Counted from the first letter of the stretch, positions 15,812-23,337 are shown. The stretch: DNA of 35,699 bases from an uncultured Prevotella sp. (GCA_946409435.1 CAMJWJ010000013.1:1-35699), one strand, 5' to 3'. Notes: generated by a model not told the origin, from the letters alone. A program made the numbers and translations.

Positions 15812-17215
15812 TCACTGGTGGAACCCGGTGCGGACAAAATCGTCGAACTGGCTTTGGTAGCCGTTGAACACGTTGATGTCTACAGGGCCGTTGATTCCGT
15901 TGACATGACCGTCGGCACAGAGTTGCCAATACACCAGCCGGACGTCCGGTTTGTACTGGCTGTAGCGGGCTATCCATACGTTGTAGTTCTTCTTGATGTC
16001 GGCGGCATTGGTCATGTGTCGGTTGATGAACATCTGGCTGACATACAGGATAGGGCGCATGCCGGTACGCCGTTCCACATATTGCAGGAAGGTACGTATG
16101 CGCTGCATCAGCACGTCGTCGCCGCCAATCTGGGCTATCTGTGCGTCGGTAGGCTCCACGTCGAGCACAGGGGGGAAGTCGCCGGCGCGGACGATGCTGT
16201 GACGCAGGAAATACTCCGCCTGCTGGGCTGCGGGCGACTTCATCGAGAAGAAGTGGTAGGCACCTACGCGAATGCCCTGCTTGCGGGCTTTCAGGTAGTC
16301 ACGCGGGAAGTAGCGGTTCAGCACCGTGGTGCCTTCGGTGGCCTTGATATACACAAACGACACGGGGAACGAGCGACCCTCGATGTCGTGGCGCTTGCCT
16401 AACGAGGTGATGCGCAGCGCACTCCAGTTGATGTCGTAGCGGCGGCGGCCTTTCTCGTGCTGGTGACGGGAGATGTCTATGCCGTAGATGCGGCTGGAGG
16501 TGTAGCTGATACGCTCGCCGAGGAAACGGCCCTGGCGCCACATGCCTAAGCGTACGGTATGTATGGGCGACGACTCAAAGCCGAAGCCCTCGCGCTGGTC
16601 GTGCTGCCAGAAGCCCTCGTAGTGTATGCCGTCGGCAGTATCGTAGGTTCCTTGTCCGCAGGCCATGTAGTGGCTGTCCATCTGACCGTGGTAGACGCCG
16701 ACGGAGTCGCGGCGCGTGGCGGTGACTATCGTGTCGCTGTCCCAAAGGGCACAGACGATGCGCCCCTGGCAGTCGCGCACGACGCCCGGACCGTTGAGCC
16801 GCCCGATGTGGTAATGGCCGGCGCGCCAGTAGCCGCGCTGCATCTTGACGGCTACCATCGGCCGGTCCTTGGCCGCAGTACGTACCGTCCAGATGCTGTC
16901 GGCAGGCCACGAAGCGGCCTTACGGCAGAGAGCAGCCTGACAGGTTAGTGTCGTAGCATATTGTGCCACCATGTTATAGCCGTCGTCGGTGACCTGATGC
17001 ACCCGCAGGAAGTACTGCAGCTCGTCGATGGCAGCCTCTAAGCGATGCAGGCGCACGGTGTCGGCCATTGCCGTGTCGAAACGGCACACCGTCACCTTGT
17101 CGGGGATACGGGGGAGGGCAGGATGACTATAGAAAGGGCTGAAGGGCATCAGCAGGGCGAGTGCTGCCAATACCAACAGGTCGCTCAGACGGATGGTGGT
17201 GCTCGGTCTTCTCAT
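15812..17215 (-). CDS. MORN-repeat protein with C-terminal GH25 lysozyme domain
   Basis: The 467-residue product begins with a signal-anchor or signal peptide (MRRPSTTIRLSDLLVLAALALLM). The middle carries about four degenerate MORN-like repeats (GHYHIGRLNGPGVV; VGVYHGQMDSHYMACGQGTY; HYEGFWQHDQREGFGF; LGMWRQGRFLGER). The C-terminal ~220 residues are a glycoside hydrolase family 25 muramidase: YGIDISRHQ with the catalytic Asp, VYIKATEGTT, GAYHFFSM, FPPVLDVEPT (DxE) and VWIARYSQYKPDVRLVYWQ. It should cleave peptidoglycan between MurNAc and GlcNAc outside the inner membrane. The start at 17215 forms an ATGA overlap with the nudC stop, so the genes are translationally coupled; a longer frame from 17317 lies inside nudC. 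Confidence 0.9.
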   Translation of the reverse strand: MRRPSTTIRLSDLLVLAALALLMPFSPFYSHPALPRIPDKVTVCRFDTAMADTVRLHRLEAAIDELQYFLRVHQVTDDGYNMVAQYATTLTCQAALCRKAASWPADSIWTVRTAAKDRPMVAVKMQRGYWRAGHYHIGRLNGPGVVRDCQGRIVCALWDSDTIVTATRRDSVGVYHGQMDSHYMACGQGTYDTADGIHYEGFWQHDQREGFGFESSPIHTVRLGMWRQGRFLGERISYTSSRIYGIDISRHQHEKGRRRYDINWSALRITSLGKRHDIEGRSFPVSFVYIKATEGTTVLNRYFPRDYLKARKQGIRVGAYHFFSMKSPAAQQAEYFLRHSIVRAGDFPPVLDVEPTDAQIAQIGGDDVLMQRIRTFLQYVERRTGMRPILYVSQMFINRHMTNAADIKKNYNVWIARYSQYKPDVRLVYWQLCADGHVNGINGPVDINVFNGYQSQFDDFVRTGFHQ

Positions 17216-18123
17216 GGCTTCGCGGGTTCTGGTAATGTGTCCAGCCAGGCATCCAACAGTTGACGGGCAATAGACAGTTTCTCGGGAATATGCGGCAGAT
17301 GGTCGCGGTCGAACCATGCTCCTTTGGAGAGTTCAGAGGTCTGTAGGTGGATGCTGCCTGAGTCGTAGTCGGCGGTGAAACCGACCATCAGTCCACAGGG
17401 GTAGGGCCACGGCTGGCTGCCAAAATAGCGGAGGTTGGTAATTCTAAGCCCTGTCTCCTCCATGACTTCGCGGTGGACGGCCTGCTCCAGGGTCTCGCCA
17501 GTCTCTACGAAACCGGCGACTAACCCGTAGTGATTGTCGCGGAAATTGCGGGCATGGACGAGCAGCACCTCTTCTCTTCCGCCGTTTTCGCTTTCATTCC
17601 CGACGTTTGCCCCGGTTTTCCCGGCGGCCGCCCCGGCTTTCCCGACGTTTGCCCCGGTTTTCCCGGGGGCAGCCCCGGCTTTTCCTGCGGCCGTCTCAGT
17701 ATTCGCGGCATCGTTGCCGACAGCCACGCGGCGCCTGATGAGCACGATGACGGCGGTGGCCAGCTGGGGCCACTCCTCTTTGCCGCACTGGGTACACTTC
17801 TTCGAGATGGCTGTCTCGAACTGCATGGGACCGCCGCAGACTCCGCAGAATCGGGTGTTACGCTCCCAATACAGCAACTCGTGGCACTTGCCGGCCTTCA
17901 GATAGTCTGTCTCGGCCAGACGGTAGTATGACTGTCGCAGCGGGCACATCACATACCGTTCCGTTTCCGCGAGGGGGTTGTCGATGCGGTATGCCTTGTC
18001 GCCGTCGATGTCCATCACCACCGTCCATGGCTTCAGGACGGTAGGCGGCTCCTGCGGTATGGCAAAGGTGTCGCCGCACTTTTCAAGTACGAGGTCTGAC
18101 TGACAGAAAACGAAGTAGCGCAT
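17212..18123 (-). CDS. nudC: NAD(+)/NADH pyrophosphatase with in-frame heptad repeats
   Basis: A 303-residue NudC, which splits NAD(H) (and, in E. coli, removes NAD caps from RNA). The zinc ribbon is complete (Cys93, Cys96, Cys110, Cys113). The Nudix box spans GFVETGETLEQAVHREVMEE (from residue 204), and SQPWPYPCGLM (236-246) is the NudC-specific motif. Between the first Nudix strand (ATAVIVLIR) and the next (EEVLLVHAR) is an unusual low-complexity insertion of about 50 residues containing four heptads alternating GKAGAA(P/A) and GKTGANV (147-174), encoded by a 21-bp tandem repeat. It follows the 5'-nucleotidase by 30 bases and overlaps the lysozyme start by four, making a three-gene operon; the first two both act on nucleotides. 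Confidence 0.93.
   Translation of the reverse strand: MRYFVFCQSDLVLEKCGDTFAIPQEPPTVLKPWTVVMDIDGDKAYRIDNPLAETERYVMCPLRQSYYRLAETDYLKAGKCHELLYWERNTRFCGVCGGPMQFETAISKKCTQCGKEEWPQLATAVIVLIRRRVAVGNDAANTETAAGKAGAAPGKTGANVGKAGAAAGKTGANVGNESENGGREEVLLVHARNFRDNHYGLVAGFVETGETLEQAVHREVMEETGLRITNLRYFGSQPWPYPCGLMVGFTADYDSGSIHLQTSELSKGAWFDRDHLPHIPEKLSIARQLLDAWLDTLPEPAKP
17599..17682 (-). repeat. In-frame 21-bp coding tandem repeat within nudC
   Basis: Four contiguous 21-base units (17599, 17620, 17641, 17662) alternate between two versions, CCCGACGTTTGCCCCGG... and CCCGGCGGCCGCCCCGG... on the plus strand, so the full repeat is 42 bases. A decayed fifth unit follows at 17683-17703. It is GC-rich and encodes seven-residue Gly/Lys/Ala units. 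Confidence 0.92.
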
Positions 18124-18153
18124 TTCTCTTCCAATATATAGGTTATGACGGTT

Positions 18154-19899
18154 TCAGTCGCCGAATATCGTCTTGCGGTCGCGCTCGATGGCGGGCTTGA
18201 CCCATGCGTCGGGTATGAAGCGCCAGTTGTTCAGCGGCTGTGCCGTGACGGTTCCCTTGCGCTCGATGATTTGCGTCAGGTAGTAACGCTGGTCGCGCTC
18301 GCTCATGTACTCTATGCGCGACGGGATGCTGTCGAGGGGAATACCGGCACCGCGCGTCAGCAGCTCGCCGCCGCCATTGCCGCGATAGCTGTTCATCACC
18401 ACGCGGTACCAGGCCTTCTCGTCGAAGGGACGGCCGTCGGTGAACTGCAGGATGTGGACTTTCTGGCCGTCGGGCTTGGTGACGTCTACGACATAGTCGA
18501 TGCCTGCTGCGGAGTCGAAGTTGAACGTCATATTGCGGAATCCCATGCGCTGCTTGTCGTTCAGCGCCTCGTCGTTGAGCAGCATGATGTGGTCGTCGGG
18601 ACTCTGCATGGTGTTGACCCACAGGTCGTACGACATCTCCAGGTGGTTGTGTATCTCCTGACCCGTCATGCGGAGCACATAGATCTGGTTCTCATAGCGG
18701 TACAGCTTGAACATGTCGCTCATGCACAGGTCGCCGGCATGGATCTGGGTGTTGAACTGCAGGGGGGCATTGAACGACACGTCGGCATGGGTCTCCTCGA
18801 GCTGCATGCTGTGGATAAGGTCGGTGAACGCCGACGAACCGAAGAAGGCGTCGCGCGAACTGACAGTATGGGTGAACGTGCCAATCTTCCGGCCGACATA
18901 CTGCTTGATGACATCGATGCGAGGCTGGAAATGGCTGACGAAGTCGTCGTCGACGGGCTGAGACGTAATATCCACGATTTCACCGCGCTTTTCCACCACT
19001 TCCACGCGCCTGCTGCCATCATTTGAACCGGCATTTTTTACTTTTACTTTCAACGTGCATTGTGCGACGTTGACGGCGTTGCACGACGGGTCAAGGCAGA
19101 CGACGCCGTTGCGCGTGGTGACGTTACGGACGGTGTGGTCGTGGCCGAAGAACAGCACGTCGAAGCCTTCCACCTCCTCGGCGACGCGCCGCGTGGCATC
19201 CTCCTCATACTCGGGAGTGGTGATGCCTCCTTCCCAGCCACTGTGGAAGAGTCCGACGATGATGTCGGCCTGCTCCTTCTCGCGCAACACTTTCACCCAC
19301 CGGCGGGCACAGCTCACCATCTCCTCGAAGCGCATGCCGCTCCACAGCCGCTGGTGCAGCCAGTTGGGGATGGCGGGTGTCAACATGCCGAGCACGGCAA
19401 TGCGTACGCCTTCGCGCTCCAGCATGATGTATGGCTCTACGTAGGGCTTCTGGCTCTTCAGGTCGATGATGTTGGCGCCGAGGGTGGGGCAGTTCAGTTC
19501 GCGTATCCACTTGTCATACACCTTGTGACCCGTCTCAACGTCGTGGTTACCAAACGTTTGCGCATCGTAGTTCAAGTAGTTAACCACCTCTGCGGCAATG
19601 TTCTTTTTGTCGGTTTCAACGTAATTCGTGTAGTAGCACGTTGGCTGTCCCTGAAGAATGTCGCCGTTTTCAAGCAGGATGACGTTGTCGCCGTACTTGC
19701 TGCGCTGCTGCTTGACGTAGCTGCTGACGCGGGCCATGGATCCGCGCAGCGGACGGCCCTCGATGAAATCGACGGGAAAGAAGGCTCCGTGAACGTCGGA
19801 GGTCTCAATCAGCTGTAGCGTGACGGTCTTATTGGTTTTGGCTGTCATGGATATTGTCATGCACATCAGTGCGATGAAAAGGTAAATTTTTATTTTCAT
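18154..19899 (-). CDS. Exported 5'-nucleotidase / metallophosphatase
   Basis: A 581-residue protein of the UshA-type 5'-nucleotidase/2',3'-cyclic phosphodiesterase family, which dephosphorylates extracytoplasmic nucleotides for salvage. It has a signal peptide (MKIKIYLFIALMCMTISMTA). Metallophosphatase motifs follow: ETSDVHGAFFP (metal site 1), ENGDILQGQ, FGNHDVE, GLFHSGWEGG and FFGHDHTVRN. The C-terminal substrate-specificity domain holds FTDLIHSMQL, ADVSFNAPLQ and VVMNSYRGNGGG. The length is normal. It is the first gene of an operon with nudC and the MORN-GH25 protein. A -7 box lies just four bases before its start codon. Confidence 0.93.
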   Translation of the reverse strand: MKIKIYLFIALMCMTISMTAKTNKTVTLQLIETSDVHGAFFPVDFIEGRPLRGSMARVSSYVKQQRSKYGDNVILLENGDILQGQPTCYYTNYVETDKKNIAAEVVNYLNYDAQTFGNHDVETGHKVYDKWIRELNCPTLGANIIDLKSQKPYVEPYIMLEREGVRIAVLGMLTPAIPNWLHQRLWSGMRFEEMVSCARRWVKVLREKEQADIIVGLFHSGWEGGITTPEYEEDATRRVAEEVEGFDVLFFGHDHTVRNVTTRNGVVCLDPSCNAVNVAQCTLKVKVKNAGSNDGSRRVEVVEKRGEIVDITSQPVDDDFVSHFQPRIDVIKQYVGRKIGTFTHTVSSRDAFFGSSAFTDLIHSMQLEETHADVSFNAPLQFNTQIHAGDLCMSDMFKLYRYENQIYVLRMTGQEIHNHLEMSYDLWVNTMQSPDDHIMLLNDEALNDKQRMGFRNMTFNFDSAAGIDYVVDVTKPDGQKVHILQFTDGRPFDEKAWYRVVMNSYRGNGGGELLTRGAGIPLDSIPSRIEYMSERDQRYYLTQIIERKGTVTAQPLNNWRFIPDAWVKPAIERDRKTIFGD

Positions 19900-19903
19900 A
19901 ACG

Positions 19904-19911
19904 CAAAGGTA
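19904..19911 (-). promoter_or_regulatory. Promoter -7 box of the 5'-nucleotidase operon
   Basis: TACCTTTG on the minus strand, followed by CGTT and the ATG at 19899. Transcription would begin at or next to the A of the start codon, predicting a leaderless mRNA. Confidence 0.65.
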
Positions 19912-19999
19912 GTCATTTTTTTTGGAACTTCAAAATATTTGGTACACTTTTTGCAGGAAAAAAAGTAGAACTAACAAAATAATAAGGAGAAAAGAAATT

Positions 20000-20665
20000 A
20001 TGGCATTTATTGACTATTACAAGATTCTGGGCGTCGACAAGAGCATACCGCAGAAGGACGTGAAGCGGGCTTACCTGAAGCGCGCCAAGCAGTTCCATCC
20101 CGACCTGCACCCCGACGATCCCAAGGCCAAGGCCAAGTTCCAGGCACTGCAGGAGGCCTACGACGTCATCGGCGACCCCGACAAGCGCGCCAAGTACGAC
20201 AAGTACGGCGAACAATGGCGACAGGCCGAGCAGTTCGAGCAGGCCGGCGGCGGATTCGGCGGATTCGGCGGTGGCGGCCAATGGCACACGGGAGGCAGCG
20301 GCGGATTCGAGGGCTTCGACTTCTCGCAGTTTACGGGCAACGGCGGCTTCTCGTCGTTCTTCAAGGACCTCTTCGGCGGCGCAGCAGGCGGTTTCCGCCA
20401 GCAGCCGCAGCAGCCACAGACCACCGAGGCCCAAGTGACGATCGACATGTACACGGCGCTGCTCGGTGGCGACGTCCTCGTGACGACGGGTACCGGCGAG
20501 CGGCTGAAACTGAAGGTGAAGGCCGGCACACAGCCCGGCACCAAGGTGCGGTTGCGCGGCAAGGGACGTGCAGGCACGGACCTCATCGTGACCTACCAGG
20601 TGAAGCTCCCTGCCACATTGACAGAGCGCCAGCGACAGCTGCTGCAGGAAATGCGCGGTGGATAA
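20000..20665 (+). CDS. Minimal CbpA-like J-domain co-chaperone
   Basis: A 221-residue DnaJ-class protein that should stimulate a DnaK ATPase. The J domain occupies residues 5-70 (YYKILGVDKS, HPD at 33-35, YDKYGEQW). A Gly/Phe-rich linker (83-132) is followed by a single substrate-binding-type domain (145-219: DMYTALLGGDVLV, GTQPGTKVRLRGKG, LTERQRQLLQEM), which matches the second C-terminal domain of CbpA. The first C-terminal domain appears to be missing, and there is no zinc-finger region. CbpA proteins are usually around 300 residues. The frame is open further upstream (to 19922), but the ATG at 20000, after an A/G-rich leader, matches the family start. No DnaK, GrpE or CbpM lies nearby. 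Confidence 0.88.
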   Translation: MAFIDYYKILGVDKSIPQKDVKRAYLKRAKQFHPDLHPDDPKAKAKFQALQEAYDVIGDPDKRAKYDKYGEQWRQAEQFEQAGGGFGGFGGGGQWHTGGSGGFEGFDFSQFTGNGGFSSFFKDLFGGAAGGFRQQPQQPQTTEAQVTIDMYTALLGGDVLVTTGTGERLKLKVKAGTQPGTKVRLRGKGRAGTDLIVTYQVKLPATLTERQRQLLQEMRGG

Positions 20666-20692
20666 TCGATGCGTAACCGATTGAATGACAAC

Positions 20693-20732
20693 AATAAGGC
20701 AATGGTTTGTTTCAGTAAACCATTGCCTTATT
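20693..20732 (+). terminator. Perfect 16-bp hairpin after the J-protein gene
   Basis: Bases 20693-20708 (ending GGCAATGGTTT) pair perfectly with 20717-20732 around an eight-base loop. The 16-bp stem ends in A-T pairs and is only loosely followed by T residues, so it is probably a terminator or 3'-end stabiliser. The right arm leads directly into the 21-bp array. Confidence 0.65.
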
Positions 20733-20735
20733 TCA

Positions 20736-20933
20736 GAAATGTGGCACTTTATTCCAGAAATGTGGCACTTTAGCGTAGAAATGTGGCACTTTAGCGTAGA
20801 AATGTGGCACTTTATCCCAGAAATGCAGCACATTTCTGCAGAAACCCATTACATTTCCAGAAAAACCCATTGCATTTCTGAAAAAATGTGCTGCATTTCC
20901 GGAAAAATGTGCTGCATTTCCGGGATAAACCCA
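20736..20933 (+). repeat. 21-bp tandem array, family B, about nine units
   Basis: GAAATGTGGCACTTTA-type units begin at 20736, 20757, 20778, 20799 and 20820, exactly 21 bases apart. From 20841 the units change in sequence (AAACCCATTACATTTCC, then AATGTGCTGCATTTCC) yet stay close to the 21-base register to about 20933. Most of the array lacks stop codons in one plus frame and one minus frame. It lies between the J-protein hairpin and the kdsB promoter. Confidence 0.92.
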
Positions 20934-21005
20934 TACATGACGGGAAAGAGCAGTCTTTGCAACAATTTTCTTGTAGAAATATTTGGTAGAATCGGGAATT
21001 TTCCG

Positions 21006-21013
21006 TATCTTTG
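21006..21013 (+). promoter_or_regulatory. Promoter -7 box of kdsB
   Basis: TATCTTTG with a TTTG at 20982-20985 about 20 bases upstream as the -33 element. The ATG at 21036 follows after 22 bases. Confidence 0.75.
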
Positions 21014-21035
21014 CAGTCAGATTTACAATAACATC

Positions 21036-21815
21036 ATGACGAAGTTTACAGCAATCATTCCTGCGCGCTACGCATCGACGCGCTTTCCCGGCAAGCCGCT
21101 GGCCCTGCTGGGAGGCAAGCCCGTCATCCAGCACGTCTGCGAGAAGGCCAGCCGCATACTCGACGAGGTGTATGTCGCTACCGACGACGAGCGTATCATG
21201 CGCTGCGTCGAGTCGTTCGGCGGACGGGCTGTCATGACGCGTGCCGACCACAAGAGCGGTACGGACCGCATCTGGGAGGCCGTCGGGAAAACCGGTACGC
21301 AGGCCGACGTCATCATCAACATCCAGGGCGACGAACCGTTCGTGGAAGAGTCCCAAATAAAAACTCTCATGAATCTGTTCGACAACCCTGACACTCAGAT
21401 TGGTACGCTCGGCAAGTCCTTCGACACGATGGAGGCCGTCAGGAATCCCAACTCACCGAAGATCGTGACCGACATGCAGGGCTTCGCACTCTATTTCAGC
21501 CGTAGCGTTATTCCGTATGTGCGCGGCCAAGAGGAGCCTACGTGGCTGGACCACTTCCCCTACCTGAAACACCTGGGCATCTACGCCTACCGCCGCGAGG
21601 TGCTGCGCTACATCACCAGTCTGCCGCAGTCGCCACTGGAACTGGCCGAGAGTCTCGAACAGCTCCGATGGTTGCAGCATGGCTACCGCATACGGGTAGG
21701 GGTAACTGACGTTGAAACCGTGGGAATTGACACCCCGGAGGATCTGGAAAGAGCTGAACTGTTCCTGAAGCAGCAGCATAATATGACAGATGACGGTATG
21801 ACAGTAAGATTTTAG
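21036..21815 (+). CDS. kdsB: CMP-Kdo synthetase (3-deoxy-manno-octulosonate cytidylyltransferase)
   Basis: A 259-residue enzyme that activates Kdo with CTP for lipopolysaccharide core synthesis in the cytoplasm. The N-terminus (TKFTAIIPARYASTRFPGKP) is the nucleotide-binding signature; VYVATDDERI, GTDRIWEA, NIQGDEPFVE and HLGIYAYRREVL are further hallmarks. The frame stays open far upstream through the 21-bp array, but the promoter at 21006 and the family N-terminus fix the start at 21036. The last dozen codons (HNMTDDGMTVRF) lie beyond the usual family end and are written in the left arm of an inverted repeat, so the tail appears to be repeat-derived. Confidence 0.95.
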   Translation: MTKFTAIIPARYASTRFPGKPLALLGGKPVIQHVCEKASRILDEVYVATDDERIMRCVESFGGRAVMTRADHKSGTDRIWEAVGKTGTQADVIINIQGDEPFVEESQIKTLMNLFDNPDTQIGTLGKSFDTMEAVRNPNSPKIVTDMQGFALYFSRSVIPYVRGQEEPTWLDHFPYLKHLGIYAYRREVLRYITSLPQSPLELAESLEQLRWLQHGYRIRVGVTDVETVGIDTPEDLERAELFLKQQHNMTDDGMTVRF

Positions 21816-21890
21816 AAAACCTCGTGCGTACCGCGCGCGGTACGCACGGAATATTTCATTTCTTTAGTGTCATACTGTCATCTGTCATAT
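21781..21890. repeat. Nested inverted repeat with a central 26-bp palindrome after kdsB
   Basis: The outer arms, 21781-21806 (ATATGACAGATGACGG...) and 21865-21890, match at 24 of 26 positions. Inside them, 21823-21848 is a perfect palindrome whose half-site is CGTGCGTACCGCG. The outer left arm overlaps the last codons and stop of kdsB. The palindrome may serve as a terminator hairpin, though no T-run follows directly. Confidence 0.85.
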
Positions 21891-21971
21891 TTCAATTCTT
21901 ACTTTACGTGAAAAAACACAGACTTCTTAGTGAATAAAACCTAATTTCTTTGTAGATTCCGATTTTTTTTG

Positions 21972-21979
21972 TACCTTTG
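21972..21979 (+). promoter_or_regulatory. Promoter -7 box of the MORN protein gene
   Basis: TACCTTTG with TTTG at 21949-21952 as the -33 element (19-base gap). The ATG at 22001 follows 21 bases later. Confidence 0.78.
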
Positions 21980-22000
21980 TAAGGTTAAAACAGAAAAATC

Positions 22001-23119
22001 ATGAAACTACGATATGCATTCATCATAACATGCCTGACGGCGACGCTCGCAGCCTCAGCCCAGAAGATGACCATCGGCACGTGCCGGTTGCCTGGCGGGG
22101 GAGAATACAGCGGCGAGATGGTAGCAGGCAAGCCCTACGGTAAGGGCAAGACAGTCTGGAAGGACGGCGATGTCTTTGAAGGCGAGTATGTCAAGGGAAA
22201 GCGACAGGGCTACGGCATCTATACCTTTGCCGACGGCGAGCGCTACGAAGGCCAGTGGCTGCAGGACCATCAGCACGGACAGGGCACGTTCTACTTCTCC
22301 AACAACAACAAGTATGTGGGCCTCTGGTACCGCGACGTGCAGGAGGGACACGGCATCATGTACTACTACAACGGCGACACGTATGACGGTGACTGGAAGC
22401 AAGATAAGCGCCATGGACACGGACGCTACACCTACAAGGGAGGTGCCTGGTATGACGGCGAGTGGCAGAACGACAAGAAGACGGGCCGCGGCAAGTACGA
22501 CTGGGGCGACGGCTCCAGCTATGACGGCCAATGGCGCGACAACCACCAGCACGGCAAGGGCACGTTCCAGTATGCCAACGGCGACGTCTACGTAGGACTG
22601 TTCCAGAACGACCTGCAGCACGGCAAGGGCATCTACAAGTTCCAGAACGGCGACAGCTACGAAGGCGACTACGTGCAGGGCGAGCGTACAGGGCAGGGCG
22701 TGTTCCGCTATGCCAACGGCGACAAGTACACGGGACAGTTCTTCAAGGGCGACAAGCAAGGCCAGGGCATGCTCGTATGGAAGAACGGCAACACGTACAA
22801 CGGCCAGTGGCAGCAGGACAAGCCCAACGGCCGCGGCAAGCTGCTGATGAAGAATGGCGACGTCTACGAAGGACAGTTCAAGGACGGACAGATACACGGC
22901 GAGGGCATTGCCCGCTATGCCGACGGGTCGAAGTTCAAGGGACACTTCCGTCAGGGCAAGCGCCACGGGCCGGCCATCGAGGAGGACAAGGACGGCAACC
23001 GCTTCGAGGGCAGCTACGTCGACGACCGCCGCGACGGCCGCTTCGTCGAGAAGGATCGCAACGGCAACATCACCGCCCAAGGCAGCTACACCCGCGGACG
23101 GCGCGAACTGGAGCGCTGA
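22001..23119 (+). CDS. Secreted MORN-repeat protein (about 14 repeats)
   Basis: The 372-residue product has a signal peptide (MKLRYAFIITCLTATLAASA) and then consists almost wholly of MORN repeats of about 23 residues, each beginning Y(E/D/V)GxW/Y and ending GxGxY. I count about 14, for example FEGEYVKGKRQGYG, YDGDWKQDKRHGHG, YDGEWQNDKKTGRG, YNGQWQQDKPNGRG. Such repeats form an extended beta-hairpin scaffold and often bind proteins or lipids; no catalytic domain is present. The export signal points to a periplasmic or surface role. It is a single gene with its own promoter. The GH25 protein at 15812 also carries MORN-like repeats, but no physical link can be shown. Confidence 0.92.
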   Translation: MKLRYAFIITCLTATLAASAQKMTIGTCRLPGGGEYSGEMVAGKPYGKGKTVWKDGDVFEGEYVKGKRQGYGIYTFADGERYEGQWLQDHQHGQGTFYFSNNNKYVGLWYRDVQEGHGIMYYYNGDTYDGDWKQDKRHGHGRYTYKGGAWYDGEWQNDKKTGRGKYDWGDGSSYDGQWRDNHQHGKGTFQYANGDVYVGLFQNDLQHGKGIYKFQNGDSYEGDYVQGERTGQGVFRYANGDKYTGQFFKGDKQGQGMLVWKNGNTYNGQWQQDKPNGRGKLLMKNGDVYEGQFKDGQIHGEGIARYADGSKFKGHFRQGKRHGPAIEEDKDGNRFEGSYVDDRRDGRFVEKDRNGNITAQGSYTRGRRELER

Positions 23120-23329
23120 TTTCTCCTCTCCACGCTCTACAAAGGATTATTCTTTTAAGTTGCGAATTACGCTTTAAACCACTCTTACGCTAATTAAACG
23201 AATTATTATTAATGATTGTCCGCAGTCACCCGGTAGCGTCCCAAAGGGGACAATTAGCACATGATTATGGGAACAATTCTTCTGGTCATTTTTTAGTAGG
23301 TATTATTTGGTAGTTTGAAAATATTTTTG

Positions 23330-23337
23330 TAAATTTG
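23330..23337 (+). promoter_or_regulatory. Promoter -7 box ahead of the tail fragment and yhcH-like gene
   Basis: TAAATTTG lies 27 bases before the ATG at 23364; TTTGG near 23307 could be the -33 element. The transcript would continue into the YhcH-family gene at 23553. Confidence 0.6.

Noticed and set aside
19913..20833. Long minus-strand open frame across the J-protein gene and the 21-bp array
   Set aside because: It is antisense to a well-supported DnaJ-like gene; its Leu/Gly/Val-rich product is the usual mirror of a codon-biased gene, and the repeat part is open by chance of period 21.
20685..21035. A 117-codon upstream extension of the kdsB frame containing WHFSVEM-type heptads
   Set aside because: It runs through a 21-bp non-coding-looking array and a hairpin; a good promoter at 21006 and the family N-terminus place the start at 21036.
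22055..23080. 341-codon minus-strand open frame antisense to the MORN gene
   Set aside because: Its Val/Leu/Ala-rich product mirrors the periodic MORN codons and has no domain of its own.
23215..23254. ATTGTCC/GGACAAT inverted repeat, possible terminator or attachment site after the MORN gene
   Set aside because: The arms are only 7 bases, the loop is long, no T-run follows, and there is no integrase or direct repeat nearby.
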